A DNA stretch of 64,000 bases, taken from contig NZ_PIQO01000002.1 of NCBI RefSeq assembly GCF_002844575.1, forward strand, positions 124,001 through 188,000. Reading direction: 5' to 3'. The position numbers were made by a program, and so were the translations under genes. The notes under the pieces are model-generated. The model made no database searches, was not told where the DNA came from, and saw only the letters and a program-made list of their open reading frames with translations. The DNA is from Heyndrickxia camelliae. Lineage in GTDB: Bacteria; Bacillota; Bacilli; Bacillales; Bacillaceae_C. Positions 44,380 through 53,933 of the stretch are shown piece after piece; position 1 is the first letter of the stretch, and every line of letters begins with the position of its first letter.

Positions 44380-45111
44380 CTATCGACCTAATTTTTGTAT
44401 GACTACTTTGAATAAAAAATGCGGAATTGCTAGCATTCTTTTCCATCTTGAGGGTTGTTTTATTAAGCGATAAAGCCACTCTAGATTTAATTTTTGCCAA
44501 GTTTTTGGAGCACGTTTCACTACACCTGCAATGACATCAAAACTTCCCCCAACACCCATAAAGATTCCTTTTTGAAAGTAGTCAAGATGTTCCGCAATCC
44601 ACTGCTCTTGTTTTGGAACTCCTAATGCTACAAAGATAAGATCCGGCTCTGTCGATTTAATCGTTTCTTTTATATTATTATCATTCCAATCAAAGAAACC
44701 ATTATGTGAGCCAACAATTTCTACTTGTGGATATTGTTCATGTACATTTTTCAAAAACAAGTCTAATACAGGCTCTGTTGCACCTAAAAAATAAACACGG
44801 AATCTATTTTGGTTTGCATGTTCCAATAGTTCCAGCATCATATCTGTTCCTGATACCCTGCCTGGCAGTGGTTCATTTAACATTTTGGAGGCGATTACAA
44901 CACCAATACCATCAGCGGTAATATAATCTGCCTTTTTTAAATACCCCTCGTACTCTTTATCTTTATAGGCTCGCATGATAATCTCAGGGTTAGCGGTTAC
45001 CACGAATGTTTTTTTATTTTCTCTAATTTTCTCCTCCAATAATTCAATAAATGAATGATAATCGGAGTGTACAATTGGAATACCTAATATATTGAAAAAC
45101 CTTTGTTTCAT
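44380..45111 (-). CDS. tagA: N-acetylmannosaminyltransferase TagA (WecB/TagA/CpsF family)
   Basis: A protein of about 243 residues that adds ManNAc to undecaprenyl-PP-GlcNAc in wall teichoic acid linkage-unit synthesis. Motifs: FNILGIPIVHSDYHSFIELLEEKI, VVTANPEIIMRAYKD, the catalytic TADGIGVVIASKML, RVSGTDMMLELL, and FLGATEPVLDLF. The C-terminal KRAPKTWQKLNLEWLYRLIKQPSRWKRM is typical of the group and drives membrane association. The ATG at 45111 is preferred; a longer frame to 45144 lacks a site. A separate promoter from tagO is possible, given the 200-base gap. Confidence 0.92.
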   Translation of the reverse strand: MKQRFFNILGIPIVHSDYHSFIELLEEKIRENKKTFVVTANPEIIMRAYKDKEYEGYLKKADYITADGIGVVIASKMLNEPLPGRVSGTDMMLELLEHANQNRFRVYFLGATEPVLDLFLKNVHEQYPQVEIVGSHNGFFDWNDNNIKETIKSTEPDLIFVALGVPKQEQWIAEHLDYFQKGIFMGVGGSFDVIAGVVKRAPKTWQKLNLEWLYRLIKQPSRWKRMLAIPHFLFKVVIQKLGR

Positions 45112-45439
45112 TATGAATAAATTCACCCCTGAAATGAGTGCCATTTATATTTTTAAGTATACTAGATTTAAGATAATCCATACTAAATGTTACTGTATTA
45201 TAAATACTTTGTAATATTTTACTGTGTCAATCTTAAAATACTCTTAAAAAATCACAAATGGAACATTTATTTTTGACAATAACTGTCCTTTAATTCAACT
45301 AATTATTTCTATTAGATAATGTACCAAAAGTACATTCATTATTCTAGAAACTTTTTGCACGAACTATTTCACAAAATCTTTTTACTGAGTTAATCATTTT
45401 AATAGAAGTTACCTAATGACACCAAATTTCCCAAATATT

Positions 45440-45750
45440 CCACTAAACTCTATATCCATTTGAACTGAGCTTGGATTTGCCTATTCGTGTGACCATTTGG
45501 TACATGATATTATTGAACGTGTTCAAATCCCTTACCAATTTGCCCCTATTATCGAGACCTACAGCGTTCGCATAGATGAAGCGATAACGACTTTCATTAT
45601 CTCAGGAAAGACGTCGTTAAATTCCGAACTGTTCTTTAGCTGCATTTTAAGAAAGAAGTAGCAGTATACATTTGATTTTGAAATGAAATCAGTTAATTTT
45701 ACGGAGGAAGGAATTACAAAGATTGAAACGACCTTCTTCAATAGATGACA
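45440..45750 (+). pseudogene. relic of a secA-type gene (accessory SecA2-like)
   Basis: The plus strand reads TELGFAYSCDHLVHDIIERV, then QIPYQFAPIIETYSVRIDEA and FIISGKTSLNSELFF before a stop. These line up with the SecA segments FGFDYLRDN, xxxIDEVDSxLxDEARTPLIISG. A following frame, FDFEMKSVNFTEEGITKIETTF, aligns with the SecA stretch xxYDxxxKxVxLTEEGxxKxE. There is no start codon, several residues of the Walker B (DEVD) region are lost and stops interrupt it. About 100 codons remain of a gene of roughly 800. Accessory secA2 genes occur near S-layer and wall loci in Bacillaceae, which suits the neighbourhood. Confidence 0.6.
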
Positions 45751-45834
45751 TTGTATTTGATTCCATTGACCATAAGTATACTGCTATTACAAAAGAAGTA
45801 AAGCGTCTATCCACCTACATAAATAAACACGGTT

Positions 45835-47001
45835 CTACTGTCTCTGTTTTTTTATATATTCAATGGCTTTTCGATGAATTTCTTGTATTGATTCTTTCAT
45901 TTTTAAATCGGAAGATACAGCTGCCTTTATATGATTATTTTTCATAATAAAAATTGGTGCAGCTTTCGATTGGGAGGAGATAATTTTCCATTTATCTTTT
46001 TTTCTTTCGAGAATAAGATCAATAACCCCTAAATAACTCCCCCAACTTCCCCCCTGAACAGCTGGCACTCCATTAATCGTTCCCTTCACGTTATCAATTC
46101 CCGGTACACCTTTAAATTTAGATAAATCCGGAAATGTTAGATGGGTATGTCCAAACAAAATAGCATCAATTCCTTTTACACGGCTTAAAGGAAGTACTGC
46201 ATTTTGTTCATTTTGATATGGGTTAGCCAATAAGGAAATACCAGTATGTGCAAGAACGATAATTATATCAGCGCCTTGTTTTTTTAAGATAGGTATATGT
46301 TTTTCTGCACTTGCGACAATATCATCCACCTTTATGTTATCCTTAAGTGCATCTTTTTCCCATCTCGTAACGTAAGGAGTAATAAATCCAATTACGCCTA
46401 CTTTCAACTGGTGGCTCACTCCATTTATATCCATTACCTCTTTGTTTAATATTACGTATGGATTAAATAGATGAAATGTATCAAAATCCGTTTGCAAATA
46501 TAGATTAGCATTTACATACGGGAAATTAGCGTCTTTTATAACTTTATTTAAGAATGGTACACCATAATGAAAATCATGATTTCCGAATGTTGCAGCATCG
46601 TATCCTAGCATATTCATTGCTTTCATCATTGGATGGATACCATTCCAATCTAAAGCCTTTTTCTTTGCAACATAGTCCATTAATACATTTCCTTGGAGTA
46701 AGTCACCATTATCAAATAGAAGTGTATTTAAAGAATCCTGCCTTGCATTCTTAATTAAAGTTGCAGTCCTCACTAAACCAAAATCATTAACATATGTCCC
46801 CTTTAGATAATCATAGTTTAAAATGTTTCCGTGTAAATCTGTTGTCTCGAGTATTCGAAGAGGAACAATCGCTTCTTCAACTGATGCAGCATTTACTGAA
46901 AAAGGATGAGGGTTGAAGGTTAGATAAAAAATTAAAGCCCATGCGACGATTATTTTACTAGCCACTTTAGATTTCATATTGGGTTTATCATTCCCTTCCA
47001 C
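45835..47001 (-). CDS. truncated 5'-nucleotidase / cyclic-nucleotide phosphodiesterase (CpdB/UshA-like)
   Basis: A 388-residue secreted protein. A signal peptide (from MKSKVASKIIVAWALIFYL, an alternative ATG start at 46977) precedes a complete metallophosphatase domain: LRILETTDLHGNIL, LLFDNGDLLQGNVL, ATFGNHDFHYGV, VLAHTGIS and LFGHTHLTF. Family members normally continue with a C-terminal substrate-binding 5'-nucleotidase domain to about 600-650 residues. Here the frame ends just after ESIQEIHRKAIEYIKKQ, exactly where that domain should begin. The end abuts the secA-like relic, so a deletion probably truncated both. Catalysis without the C-terminal domain is doubtful. Confidence 0.8.
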   Translation of the reverse strand: MEGNDKPNMKSKVASKIIVAWALIFYLTFNPHPFSVNAASVEEAIVPLRILETTDLHGNILNYDYLKGTYVNDFGLVRTATLIKNARQDSLNTLLFDNGDLLQGNVLMDYVAKKKALDWNGIHPMMKAMNMLGYDAATFGNHDFHYGVPFLNKVIKDANFPYVNANLYLQTDFDTFHLFNPYVILNKEVMDINGVSHQLKVGVIGFITPYVTRWEKDALKDNIKVDDIVASAEKHIPILKKQGADIIIVLAHTGISLLANPYQNEQNAVLPLSRVKGIDAILFGHTHLTFPDLSKFKGVPGIDNVKGTINGVPAVQGGSWGSYLGVIDLILERKKDKWKIISSQSKAAPIFIMKNNHIKAAVSSDLKMKESIQEIHRKAIEYIKKQRQ

Positions 47002-47220
47002 TAACTTTCTTACACTGTTCTGGGTTTATAGGTTTTGCAATCTTATTGATTATCATTCCAATCTTTTCTACAAAATTTTTTTATTACAAATCGACAAATT
47101 TCTACAGGTCTTTCCTACTATTCTTATGAAACTATAATATATGTATTTATATCAAAAATAGGAATATGGTAAAATATTTCTGAAAGATTAATAAGAAAAA
47201 TGAGGAGTGAGTGAAAAAAA

Positions 47221-49836
47221 TTGGAAAACAACAGAAAAACAGCACGAAAAATCAGCAGACTTTTGGTAGTGCTTATGTTGATATTTGTCGTTTCTCCACT
47301 ATCTAGTAAGGCAGCGACAAATAATTCTACCGTCCCGCAGATTGATAACGTAAAAACAAACGTTATCACAACAGAAGGGAATGACTCTGTTGAATTGTTA
47401 AAGGAAAGTGCCCCGAACAGTGAAGTAATAATACAAATTCCTTCACATTCTACGGTTACTATCCTTGATAAAGGATCTGAATATACCCATGTCAGTTATG
47501 ATGATCCTAATACAGGCGAAGCATTAACAGGCTATATTTTAAACACTAATCTTGCAGATCCAACACAGTCAACATCTGATACATCAGAAGCAAATGATGA
47601 TAAATCAACTAATGCAGCTGAAGTAAAAGATGATAAATCAACTGATACTGCTGAAGCAAAGGATGACAAATCAACTGATACGACTGTACTAGAGGGGAAT
47701 AATAATTCTACTGCTAGCACTGATATCAGTGAACAAGAAAAGCAAAGCGCTGCTACTAATAATGTATCATCCGATACTAGCTCAACAGTAACCACCAAAA
47801 GGCTTGCTCAAACAAAAACGGTAAAATCTGTTGTTGTAAAATCCGACACAGAAATATCTTACCAAGCATTACAAGGGATAGCATTGAAAAGTCCTACGAA
47901 TGTTTACCAAGCACAAGACGCAAATTCTAGTGTATTAAAAAGCTATGCACAAGGATCATTATTGAAATATGAAGCCCCTGTTCAACAATGGTATAAGTGC
48001 ACAGTCATTTTAAATGGTAAACCTACGCCAGGCTATATTTATGCAAGTGATGTGGAAACGACAGATGATTCTGAAAACGTACTAATTGGTACTGCACTTA
48101 AGAATCCTACTAATGTCTATTCTGAACCATCCCTTGATTCTAAGGTTTTGAAAAGCTATGCACAAGGGAAACAATTAAAATACAATCAACAACCAAAAAC
48201 TGATTGGTACGATTGTACAGTTATAATTAACGGCGTTGCTACACATGGATACATAAAAGCCGAGGATGTCGAAAACGTAACCACAGAACAAAAATCATTA
48301 AAGGGTATTGGTCTAAATGCTCCGACAAAGATTTATTCCAAGGCATCCGATAGTTCAAAGACAGTTAAAACGTATGCACAGGGAAGTGTATTAAAATATA
48401 AAACTTTCACATCTGATTGGTATGTGTGTACGGTTATTGTGAATAGTAAAAAGATTACAGGGTATATCAAGAAAAATGATGTAGAAAATATTGTAGATTC
48501 ACAGCAATCTCTTAAAGGAATTGGCCTCACTAGCCCAACACACGTTTACTCAAAAGCATCCTCCAGTGCGCAAGTGTTAAAAAACTATACACAAGGAAGT
48601 ATATTAAAATATAAAACTTTCACATCTGATTGGTATGAATGCACGGTTATCGTAAATGGTAAAAAGATTACAGGATATATCAACAAAAATAATGTGGAAA
48701 ATATTGTAGAATCACAGAACTCTCTTAAAGGAATTGGCCTAACCAGCCCAACAGACGTATACTCAAAAGCATCCTCCAGTGCAAAAGTATTAAAAAACTA
48801 TGCACAGGGAACTGTTTTACAGTATAAAACATTCACTTCCGATTGGTATGAATGCACGGTTATCATTAATGGAAGCAGAGTAACGGGTTATATCAAAGCA
48901 GGCAGCGTTGATAATGTTGTATCACCGCAGCAAAATATGCGAGGTATAGCACAAAAAAGTGCTACGAAGGTTTATTCAAAGGCTTCAACTAATTCAAAAG
49001 TTTTAAAAAGCTATAGTAGATACACTATATTAAGCTATAAAACATTTACAACAAATTGGTATGAATGTAAGGTTTATGTGAATGGTGTACCTACTACTGG
49101 ATATATCCAAAAAGGTGATGTCAGCACCCAGAAGGAAATAAACTACAATATTTCTCTTAGTGAAGCTGTTGCAATGCAAATGAAAGCTAGTCCAAAAGCA
49201 GATGGCTTAGGAACAGTAGACGCAACAGCCGACCAAGTTGAATATTATTTGAATCCAAACAATTTCGCACAAAATTCTAGCGAATATTTCCAGTTCCTTC
49301 TATTATCTAGCTATTCTGGTACAACGGCATCCGAATTAAATAATAATATATTAAAAGGAGAAGGTGTACTAGAAGGTCATGGCCAAGCATTTATCACCGC
49401 TGCTAAGACATACAATATTAGCGAGTTATATTTAATCAGTCACTCCTTTTTAGAAACTGGACATGGTACAAGCCAATTGGCAAAGGGTGTAAAAATAAAC
49501 GGAGTAACGGTTTATAACATGTATGGTATCGGTGCAACGGATGGCAATGCTACCCAAAATGGTGCGCAATATGCGTATGATCATGGATGGACCACTATTG
49601 ATAAGGCGATTATTGAAGGTGCACAATTTGTTTCAAATAATTATATTCATAATGGACAAGATACATTATACAAAATGCGTTGGAATCCAGCGGGTATGGA
49701 AGAGAAAGGGTACGCTAATCATCAATATGCAACTGATGTAGGATGGGCTGTAAAGCAAACCTCTACCCTATCTGCTCTTTTCAATGAACTAACCATATAC
49801 ACATTATTATTTGAAGTACCTGTGTATACCTTATAA
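47221..49836 (+). CDS. secreted endo-beta-N-acetylglucosaminidase with six GW/SH3-like repeats
   Basis: An 871-residue wall hydrolase. Residues 1-31 are a signal peptide. An SH3-like domain (about 40-105) is followed by a linker with DDKST-containing repeats (about 120-210). Six repeats of roughly 70 residues span about 214-635, each with the pattern LKGIGLxxPTxVYSKAS, LKxYAQG, DWYxCTVIxNGxxxxGYI. A GH73-type glucosaminidase domain covers about 650-865, with the likely catalytic Glu in SHSFLETGHGTS and MYGIGATDGNA. It resembles LytD. The repeats should bind wall polymers. The start is TTG after a GAGGAG site with unusually long spacing. It probably cleaves peptidoglycan during growth or separation. 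Confidence 0.9.
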   Translation: MENNRKTARKISRLLVVLMLIFVVSPLSSKAATNNSTVPQIDNVKTNVITTEGNDSVELLKESAPNSEVIIQIPSHSTVTILDKGSEYTHVSYDDPNTGEALTGYILNTNLADPTQSTSDTSEANDDKSTNAAEVKDDKSTDTAEAKDDKSTDTTVLEGNNNSTASTDISEQEKQSAATNNVSSDTSSTVTTKRLAQTKTVKSVVVKSDTEISYQALQGIALKSPTNVYQAQDANSSVLKSYAQGSLLKYEAPVQQWYKCTVILNGKPTPGYIYASDVETTDDSENVLIGTALKNPTNVYSEPSLDSKVLKSYAQGKQLKYNQQPKTDWYDCTVIINGVATHGYIKAEDVENVTTEQKSLKGIGLNAPTKIYSKASDSSKTVKTYAQGSVLKYKTFTSDWYVCTVIVNSKKITGYIKKNDVENIVDSQQSLKGIGLTSPTHVYSKASSSAQVLKNYTQGSILKYKTFTSDWYECTVIVNGKKITGYINKNNVENIVESQNSLKGIGLTSPTDVYSKASSSAKVLKNYAQGTVLQYKTFTSDWYECTVIINGSRVTGYIKAGSVDNVVSPQQNMRGIAQKSATKVYSKASTNSKVLKSYSRYTILSYKTFTTNWYECKVYVNGVPTTGYIQKGDVSTQKEINYNISLSEAVAMQMKASPKADGLGTVDATADQVEYYLNPNNFAQNSSEYFQFLLLSSYSGTTASELNNNILKGEGVLEGHGQAFITAAKTYNISELYLISHSFLETGHGTSQLAKGVKINGVTVYNMYGIGATDGNATQNGAQYAYDHGWTTIDKAIIEGAQFVSNNYIHNGQDTLYKMRWNPAGMEEKGYANHQYATDVGWAVKQTSTLSALFNELTIYTLLFEVPVYTL

Positions 49837-49857
49837 TATGGTGTCTTTCATCATAAG

Positions 49858-49900
49858 AAAGAGAAGCTTTTCGGTACATCTGCCGATAAGGCTTCTCTTT
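49858..49900 (+). terminator. terminator of the glucosaminidase gene
   Basis: A 10-bp outer stem (AAAGAGAAGC, 49858-49867, with 49891-49900) with an inner CGG/CCG pairing, followed by a T-rich end. It lies about 20 bases past the stop codon. Confidence 0.8.
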
Positions 49901-50052
49901 TAAATTACAACATTTAAACATGATATTTACTTTAAATTTACATAAAATGTATATAATAAGTGCTGTATGAAAAAACTTTTATATGGATAAACTGAAAGAC
50001 AAATTTCCGTACCACATGTGTAACTCCATTAACTTGTTCGGAGGTGTAAATT

Positions 50053-50145
50053 ATGGAACTACTCAATTCCATTTTTATCCTATATGTGGGGACCTCTTTT
50101 ATTTTTATTTTTTACCATACCTTTTTTCCACATGAATCTAAATAA
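50053..50145 (+). CDS. possible 30-residue membrane peptide
   Basis: A very short frame starts at ATG 50053 behind a strong CGGAGGTGTAAATT site and ends at TAA 50145. The product begins MELLNSIFILYVG, consists almost wholly of one hydrophobic helix (about residues 5-25) and ends PHESK. A TATAAT-like element lies about 100 bases upstream. It could be a small membrane protein or a leader peptide for the LCP gene 180 bases downstream. No family is recognised. Confidence 0.45.
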   Translation: MELLNSIFILYVGTSFIFIFYHTFFPHESK

Positions 50146-50321
50146 TTTCTCCTACTATATGCTTATAGATCAGTTGAATAAATTCTTTGCGATTTCCTAT
50201 TCTCCTACTAATTAATATGACCTATACAATATGGATATTAGTTGAAAGGTTATTAAAATAATAGTAAAATAGCCTCATGGTTGTTAAATTGCGACTATTT
50301 AAAAAATAACCTGGAGGAATT

Positions 50322-51329
50322 ATGGAAAGTACTGATAAAAAGAGCCTCAGCAGCAAGAAAAAGAAGCGAAGAATTATAGGATATACCTTTTTAATTATTT
50401 TTATCTTACTATTGGCAATTGGTGGTATTTTATACTATCAATTACAACCCGCCCAACATTTTAAAGCAGCACCTGTTGTAACTCCTGGAAATACATCTGC
50501 CTCCAATAGCACTGCCGATGAAAATAAATTAAGCGATTCCGTCTTAAACATATTGCTCATAGGGTCAGACCAAAGAAAAGATGAAAAGATTGGTCATTCC
50601 GATTCCATGATAATCGTACATGTTGATTTAAAAAAGAAAGAGTATCATACTTTGAGCATACCTCGGGACACAAGAGTATATTTAGAGGGGTTTGGCTATA
50701 CAAAACTTACTAGTGTTCAATATATTATGCAGGCAACCAAAGGGCAAAAAGAGGGTGTTCAAGCTGCGGTTGAAACAGTTGGCAATCTGACTGGGATTCC
50801 AATCAATTATTATGTAGAAACCAATTATTGGGGATTTAAATCTATGGTAGATGCAATCGGAGATGTAGAAGTAAATGTTCCTTTTGACGTTACGCTAACA
50901 CATCCGTGGTACAAAGAAAACAAAAATAAAGTAATTAGGGCTGGTACTCATACTTTTGATGGTAAGATGGTATCGGAGCTTGTCCATGAGAGATATTCAT
51001 TAAAAAACGGGGAATTTGGAAGACAACAGCTACAGCAAGCAGCATTAGTTGGAATTGCAAAATCCGCATTAAATCCTAACAACATTACCCATTTACCATC
51101 CTTAGTTAATTCAATATCAGACTTTTTAATTGCCACAAATATGACTACCTCTGATATTGTTAGCCTAGGATTGGCGGTAAAAGACCTAGACATCAATTCC
51201 ATTCACTATCACCAACTGCATGGGGAAAATAAAAAAATGTATGATGATGTACTACAAGCGAATAATGATCAATTTATATTAGACCCTCAAGATATTGAAG
51301 AAGTTGCAGCCAAGTACTTTATAAATTAA
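50322..51329 (+). CDS. tagU: LytR-CpsA-Psr (LCP) wall polymer ligase
   Basis: A 335-residue membrane-anchored protein. A basic cytoplasmic start (SLSSKKKKRRIIGY) precedes one transmembrane helix (about residues 22-43). The extracellular LCP domain contains ILLIGSDQRKDEKIGHSDSMIIVHVD, LSIPRDTRVYL, the YYVETNYWGFKSMVDAIGDVEV stretch and LVHERYSLKNGEFGRQQLQQ with conserved arginines. LCP enzymes attach teichoic acids or other glycopolymers to peptidoglycan. Its position with tagO and tagA supports a wall teichoic acid ligase role; which of the paralogues (TagT/U/V) it matches is uncertain. GGAGG precedes the ATG. Confidence 0.9.
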   Translation: MESTDKKSLSSKKKKRRIIGYTFLIIFILLLAIGGILYYQLQPAQHFKAAPVVTPGNTSASNSTADENKLSDSVLNILLIGSDQRKDEKIGHSDSMIIVHVDLKKKEYHTLSIPRDTRVYLEGFGYTKLTSVQYIMQATKGQKEGVQAAVETVGNLTGIPINYYVETNYWGFKSMVDAIGDVEVNVPFDVTLTHPWYKENKNKVIRAGTHTFDGKMVSELVHERYSLKNGEFGRQQLQQAALVGIAKSALNPNNITHLPSLVNSISDFLIATNMTTSDIVSLGLAVKDLDINSIHYHQLHGENKKMYDDVLQANNDQFILDPQDIEEVAAKYFIN

Positions 51330-51335
51330 TGTTAG

Positions 51336-51376
51336 AAAGGTATTTTAAAAGTGTTTAACACCATTAAAATACCTTT
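51336..51376 (+). terminator. LCP gene terminator
   Basis: A 12-bp stem (AAAGGTATTTTA, 51336-51347, with 51365-51376) plus inner pairing (GTGTTTAACAC), followed by T residues. It begins seven bases after the stop codon. Confidence 0.85.
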
Positions 51377-51563
51377 TTGATGTAAAATGGTTTTCTAACA
51401 CCTCTATCATTGATGCTCTTACTTCACGTTAATTTAGATGTTCAATTTGTTCTTACCTCAGCAACTAAAAAAACTATCTCAAATAGTAAAAGATTGTTAC
51501 CTCATACTAGTGAAATAGTTTTATTACCTCATTTTCAGCATGACTTAATCGCATTTTTAAAAC

Positions 51564-51911
51564 CTAAACACTTTTTTTCTTATTACGATATTGTTGAATA
51601 ATCTTTCGTGATTCATTAAGATCACGCATTAGTCTATATGGCTTACTGGCAACTCGAAAAGGTAATCTTGACAAGAAATGACTTAAATCTTGACGATATT
51701 CCTGCGTAATACGAGATGGCTTTGTAAAAACACGTTCGTATATCTCTTTATAGAATTCCTTCATGATATCGACCTGTATGCTAACCGTATGCTGACATTC
51801 CTCACAACGAACACTGGTGATCTCATCATTAATATAAATTATGGAGTGCGGTGTATCGTCATTACATTGTAAACAAAAGAGGCTTGCCTTCATTTCTGTT
51901 TCTTTCATCAT
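51564..51911 (-). CDS. zinc-ribbon protein of unknown function
   Basis: A protein of about 115 residues. The N-terminal half is a treble-clef or ribbon-like zinc site (FCLQCNDDTPHSIIYIND and VRCEECQHTVSIQ). The C-terminal half is a basic helical tail (PYRLMRDLNESRKIIQQYRNKKK). Proteins of this look occur widely in Bacillaceae without assigned roles; nucleic-acid contact is plausible from charge and fold but unproven. The ATG at 51911 follows GAGGAG; a GTG two codons earlier is less likely. Confidence 0.75.
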   Translation of the reverse strand: MMKETEMKASLFCLQCNDDTPHSIIYINDEITSVRCEECQHTVSIQVDIMKEFYKEIYERVFTKPSRITQEYRQDLSHFLSRLPFRVASKPYRLMRDLNESRKIIQQYRNKKKSV

Positions 51912-52103
51912 CTTCACTCCTCAAAATAACAAGTAATGATATTCTACACGTTATACGAATAAACTTATTATTTCTGTAATAACAGGAATTTATTTCAGCT
52001 TTAATTTTTCATTTGTTATCAGAAGTGACATTTGTAATTATTATATTATACACAATTTTTTGTTATTATTCTACAGATTGGGATACTAATTTAGAACTTT
52101 TCA

Positions 52104-53048
52104 CTAACATAATATGGAAGAAGCTGTTTCTTCATCAATAATCAGGACATCTAAGTACCCACCATTTAACGCCCCTAGAATACTATCCTTTTTGCCTATT
52201 CCCTCCACTACACCTATGACTAAGTTAATTTCTGCAATTTCCTCCAATGTTATACCAATTACCTTTTCATTGATGCTATGTTCAATTGGATTTCCATTCC
52301 TATTAATAAAACGGGAAGAAATATCGCCAACAGCGCCTGCATTACGGAATTCTTCAATATCCTTTTCTTTTAGATATCCAACTTCCTTTAGAATCGAGTT
52401 AGGTTGATACGGATTCCCAATACCTACAAGAGCAATATCCACGCTTCTACCTTCTTCTAACACAGACTTAACATCGTTCATACTTACCAATCGTTCCTTT
52501 AATTCCTCCGAATCTATTACTGCCGGAACATACAGATAAGAACAGGCAGCATGCATCTTTTTCGCTAATTCATATGCCAGTTGGTTTGCATGGATATCAA
52601 CCTGCTTGCTTCCCATACCGCCAACTAATGGTATTACTTTAATTTTTTCATTTCTTTGATAGGGATATTCCTGAACAAAAGCAGCCAACGTAGTTCCCCA
52701 GCTGATTCCTATTTTTTCTACACCTTTAAGATTTTTCGATACATAGTTGGCAGCTGCTTGACCTACTGCTTTTTTACTTAATTCAGGTGACCCGCCTGTC
52801 ACTGGAACTACTATAGCATCCTTTAATTGGAATTTTTCTTCTAACTGTTTTTCAATTTCTACAGTATGTAAGCTCTCATCTTTAATAAAAACTTCCACAA
52901 TCCCATATTCCTTTGCTTTTTGAAGTTGTTTGGAAATAACGGGGCGGGAAACACCAACTTTTTTAGCAATTTGTTCTTGGGTCATTCCTTCTATATAATA
53001 TAAATTTGCGGTTTTAACTAGTTGTCTTCTTTCTTCCCAGCTTAGCAT
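52104..53048 (-). CDS. SorC/DeoR-type sugar-binding transcriptional regulator
   Basis: A 314-residue regulator. The N-terminal HTH (NLYYIEGMTQEQIAKKVGVSRPVISKQLQKAKEYGIV) precedes a SorC sugar-phosphate-binding domain (IGISWGTTLAAFVQEYPY, VIPLVGGMGSKQVDIHANQLAYELA, VDIALVGIGNPYQPNSIL). Such proteins sense phosphorylated sugars. It lies downstream of, and in the same direction as, the PTS/aldolase operon, separated by a decayed HAD gene. It is a second potential regulator of the operon beside the PRD activator. Confidence 0.9.
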   Translation of the reverse strand: MLSWEERRQLVKTANLYYIEGMTQEQIAKKVGVSRPVISKQLQKAKEYGIVEVFIKDESLHTVEIEKQLEEKFQLKDAIVVPVTGGSPELSKKAVGQAAANYVSKNLKGVEKIGISWGTTLAAFVQEYPYQRNEKIKVIPLVGGMGSKQVDIHANQLAYELAKKMHAACSYLYVPAVIDSEELKERLVSMNDVKSVLEEGRSVDIALVGIGNPYQPNSILKEVGYLKEKDIEEFRNAGAVGDISSRFINRNGNPIEHSINEKVIGITLEEIAEINLVIGVVEGIGKKDSILGALNGGYLDVLIIDEETASSILC

Positions 53049-53147
53049 GACTTCACCTCATGAAATTATCTGTTTCTATTATAACAATAATAAAATGAAT
53101 TAGATAAAGGGAATGAGCCATACTTGTATTTTTCAATCTATTTTATG

Positions 53148-53913
53148 TTATTCTAACAACCCTAGGAGCTTTAACCCGTTATAAATCCCTGAATCCATAA
53201 CATCTGTTGTTTTATGCTTTGCATATTTAAAGAGTTCGGGATGGGAATTTCCCATTGCAAAACCCTCCCCTGCACAACAAAGCATCTCTTTGTCATTTAA
53301 ACCGTCACCAAATGCAATCGAATTTTCTATTGGTATACCTAAATAATCTAACACCCTCTTCACACTAGTACCTTTATTTACATTATTCCGTATAATATCG
53401 AAGTAATGGTTCAATCCTTCTACATTAGCTTCGGATGAATTTATTCCGGTAAACCATCATATAAATGAACTTCCTCTTTTTTTAGATTAATGACCGTTGC
53501 CCCCAGAACATCCTGAATACGAAAGTCAGTATAGGTGATAGCCTTGTTACGATGATAATCAAATTTCTTTAAAAAATATTGTGAAAGAGGAATCATAATG
53601 CGTAAGAAGATTCATGCTGATATTTTTTTGCAATTGTTAATATCCCCTGAACACTTTCTTTGGGGAATGGTATTTTAAATATACTCCTTCCATTTAAAGT
53701 CGCTGCTCCGCCGTTATACCCTATATACGATTGAATCCGTAAGTATTCCCCTAAACTTTCGACTTCATGTATCGGTCTTCCGGTTGTCAGAATTACCTGA
53801 ATGCCAAGGTTTTGTATATCAGTGATTGCCCTATTTGTCGATGGCTCTATGGTACCGTCCGGTCTGACAATCGTTCCGTCTACATCTAGGAATAATACTT
53901 TGTAATTGTTCAT
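53148..53913 (-). pseudogene. broken Cof-type HAD phosphatase gene
   Basis: The N-terminal part (about 105 codons from ATG 53913, behind AAGGAGG) has the HAD motif VLFLDVDGTIVRPDGT and TTGRP. The C-terminal part (53148-53414) has SVKRVLDYLGI and AFGDGLNDKEML, the Mg-binding motif. Between them about 180 bases are readable only with frame changes (fragments such as YTDFRIQDVLGATVINL). Two or more frameshifts and a stop interrupt a gene that was about 255 codons long. It probably dephosphorylated a sugar phosphate of the neighbouring PTS pathway. Confidence 0.85.
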
Positions 53914-53933
53914 ATTTTTTACCTCCTTATAAG

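Noticed and set aside
45145-45439. Further secA-like sequence upstream of the relic
   Set aside because: A weak match to the SecA segment before FGFDYLRD may start near 45440, but nothing convincing extends further left.
51410-51601. Plus-strand frame of 63 codons after the LCP gene
   Set aside because: No ribosome binding site, overlaps the 3' end of the zinc-ribbon gene on the other strand, and its translation is low-complexity.
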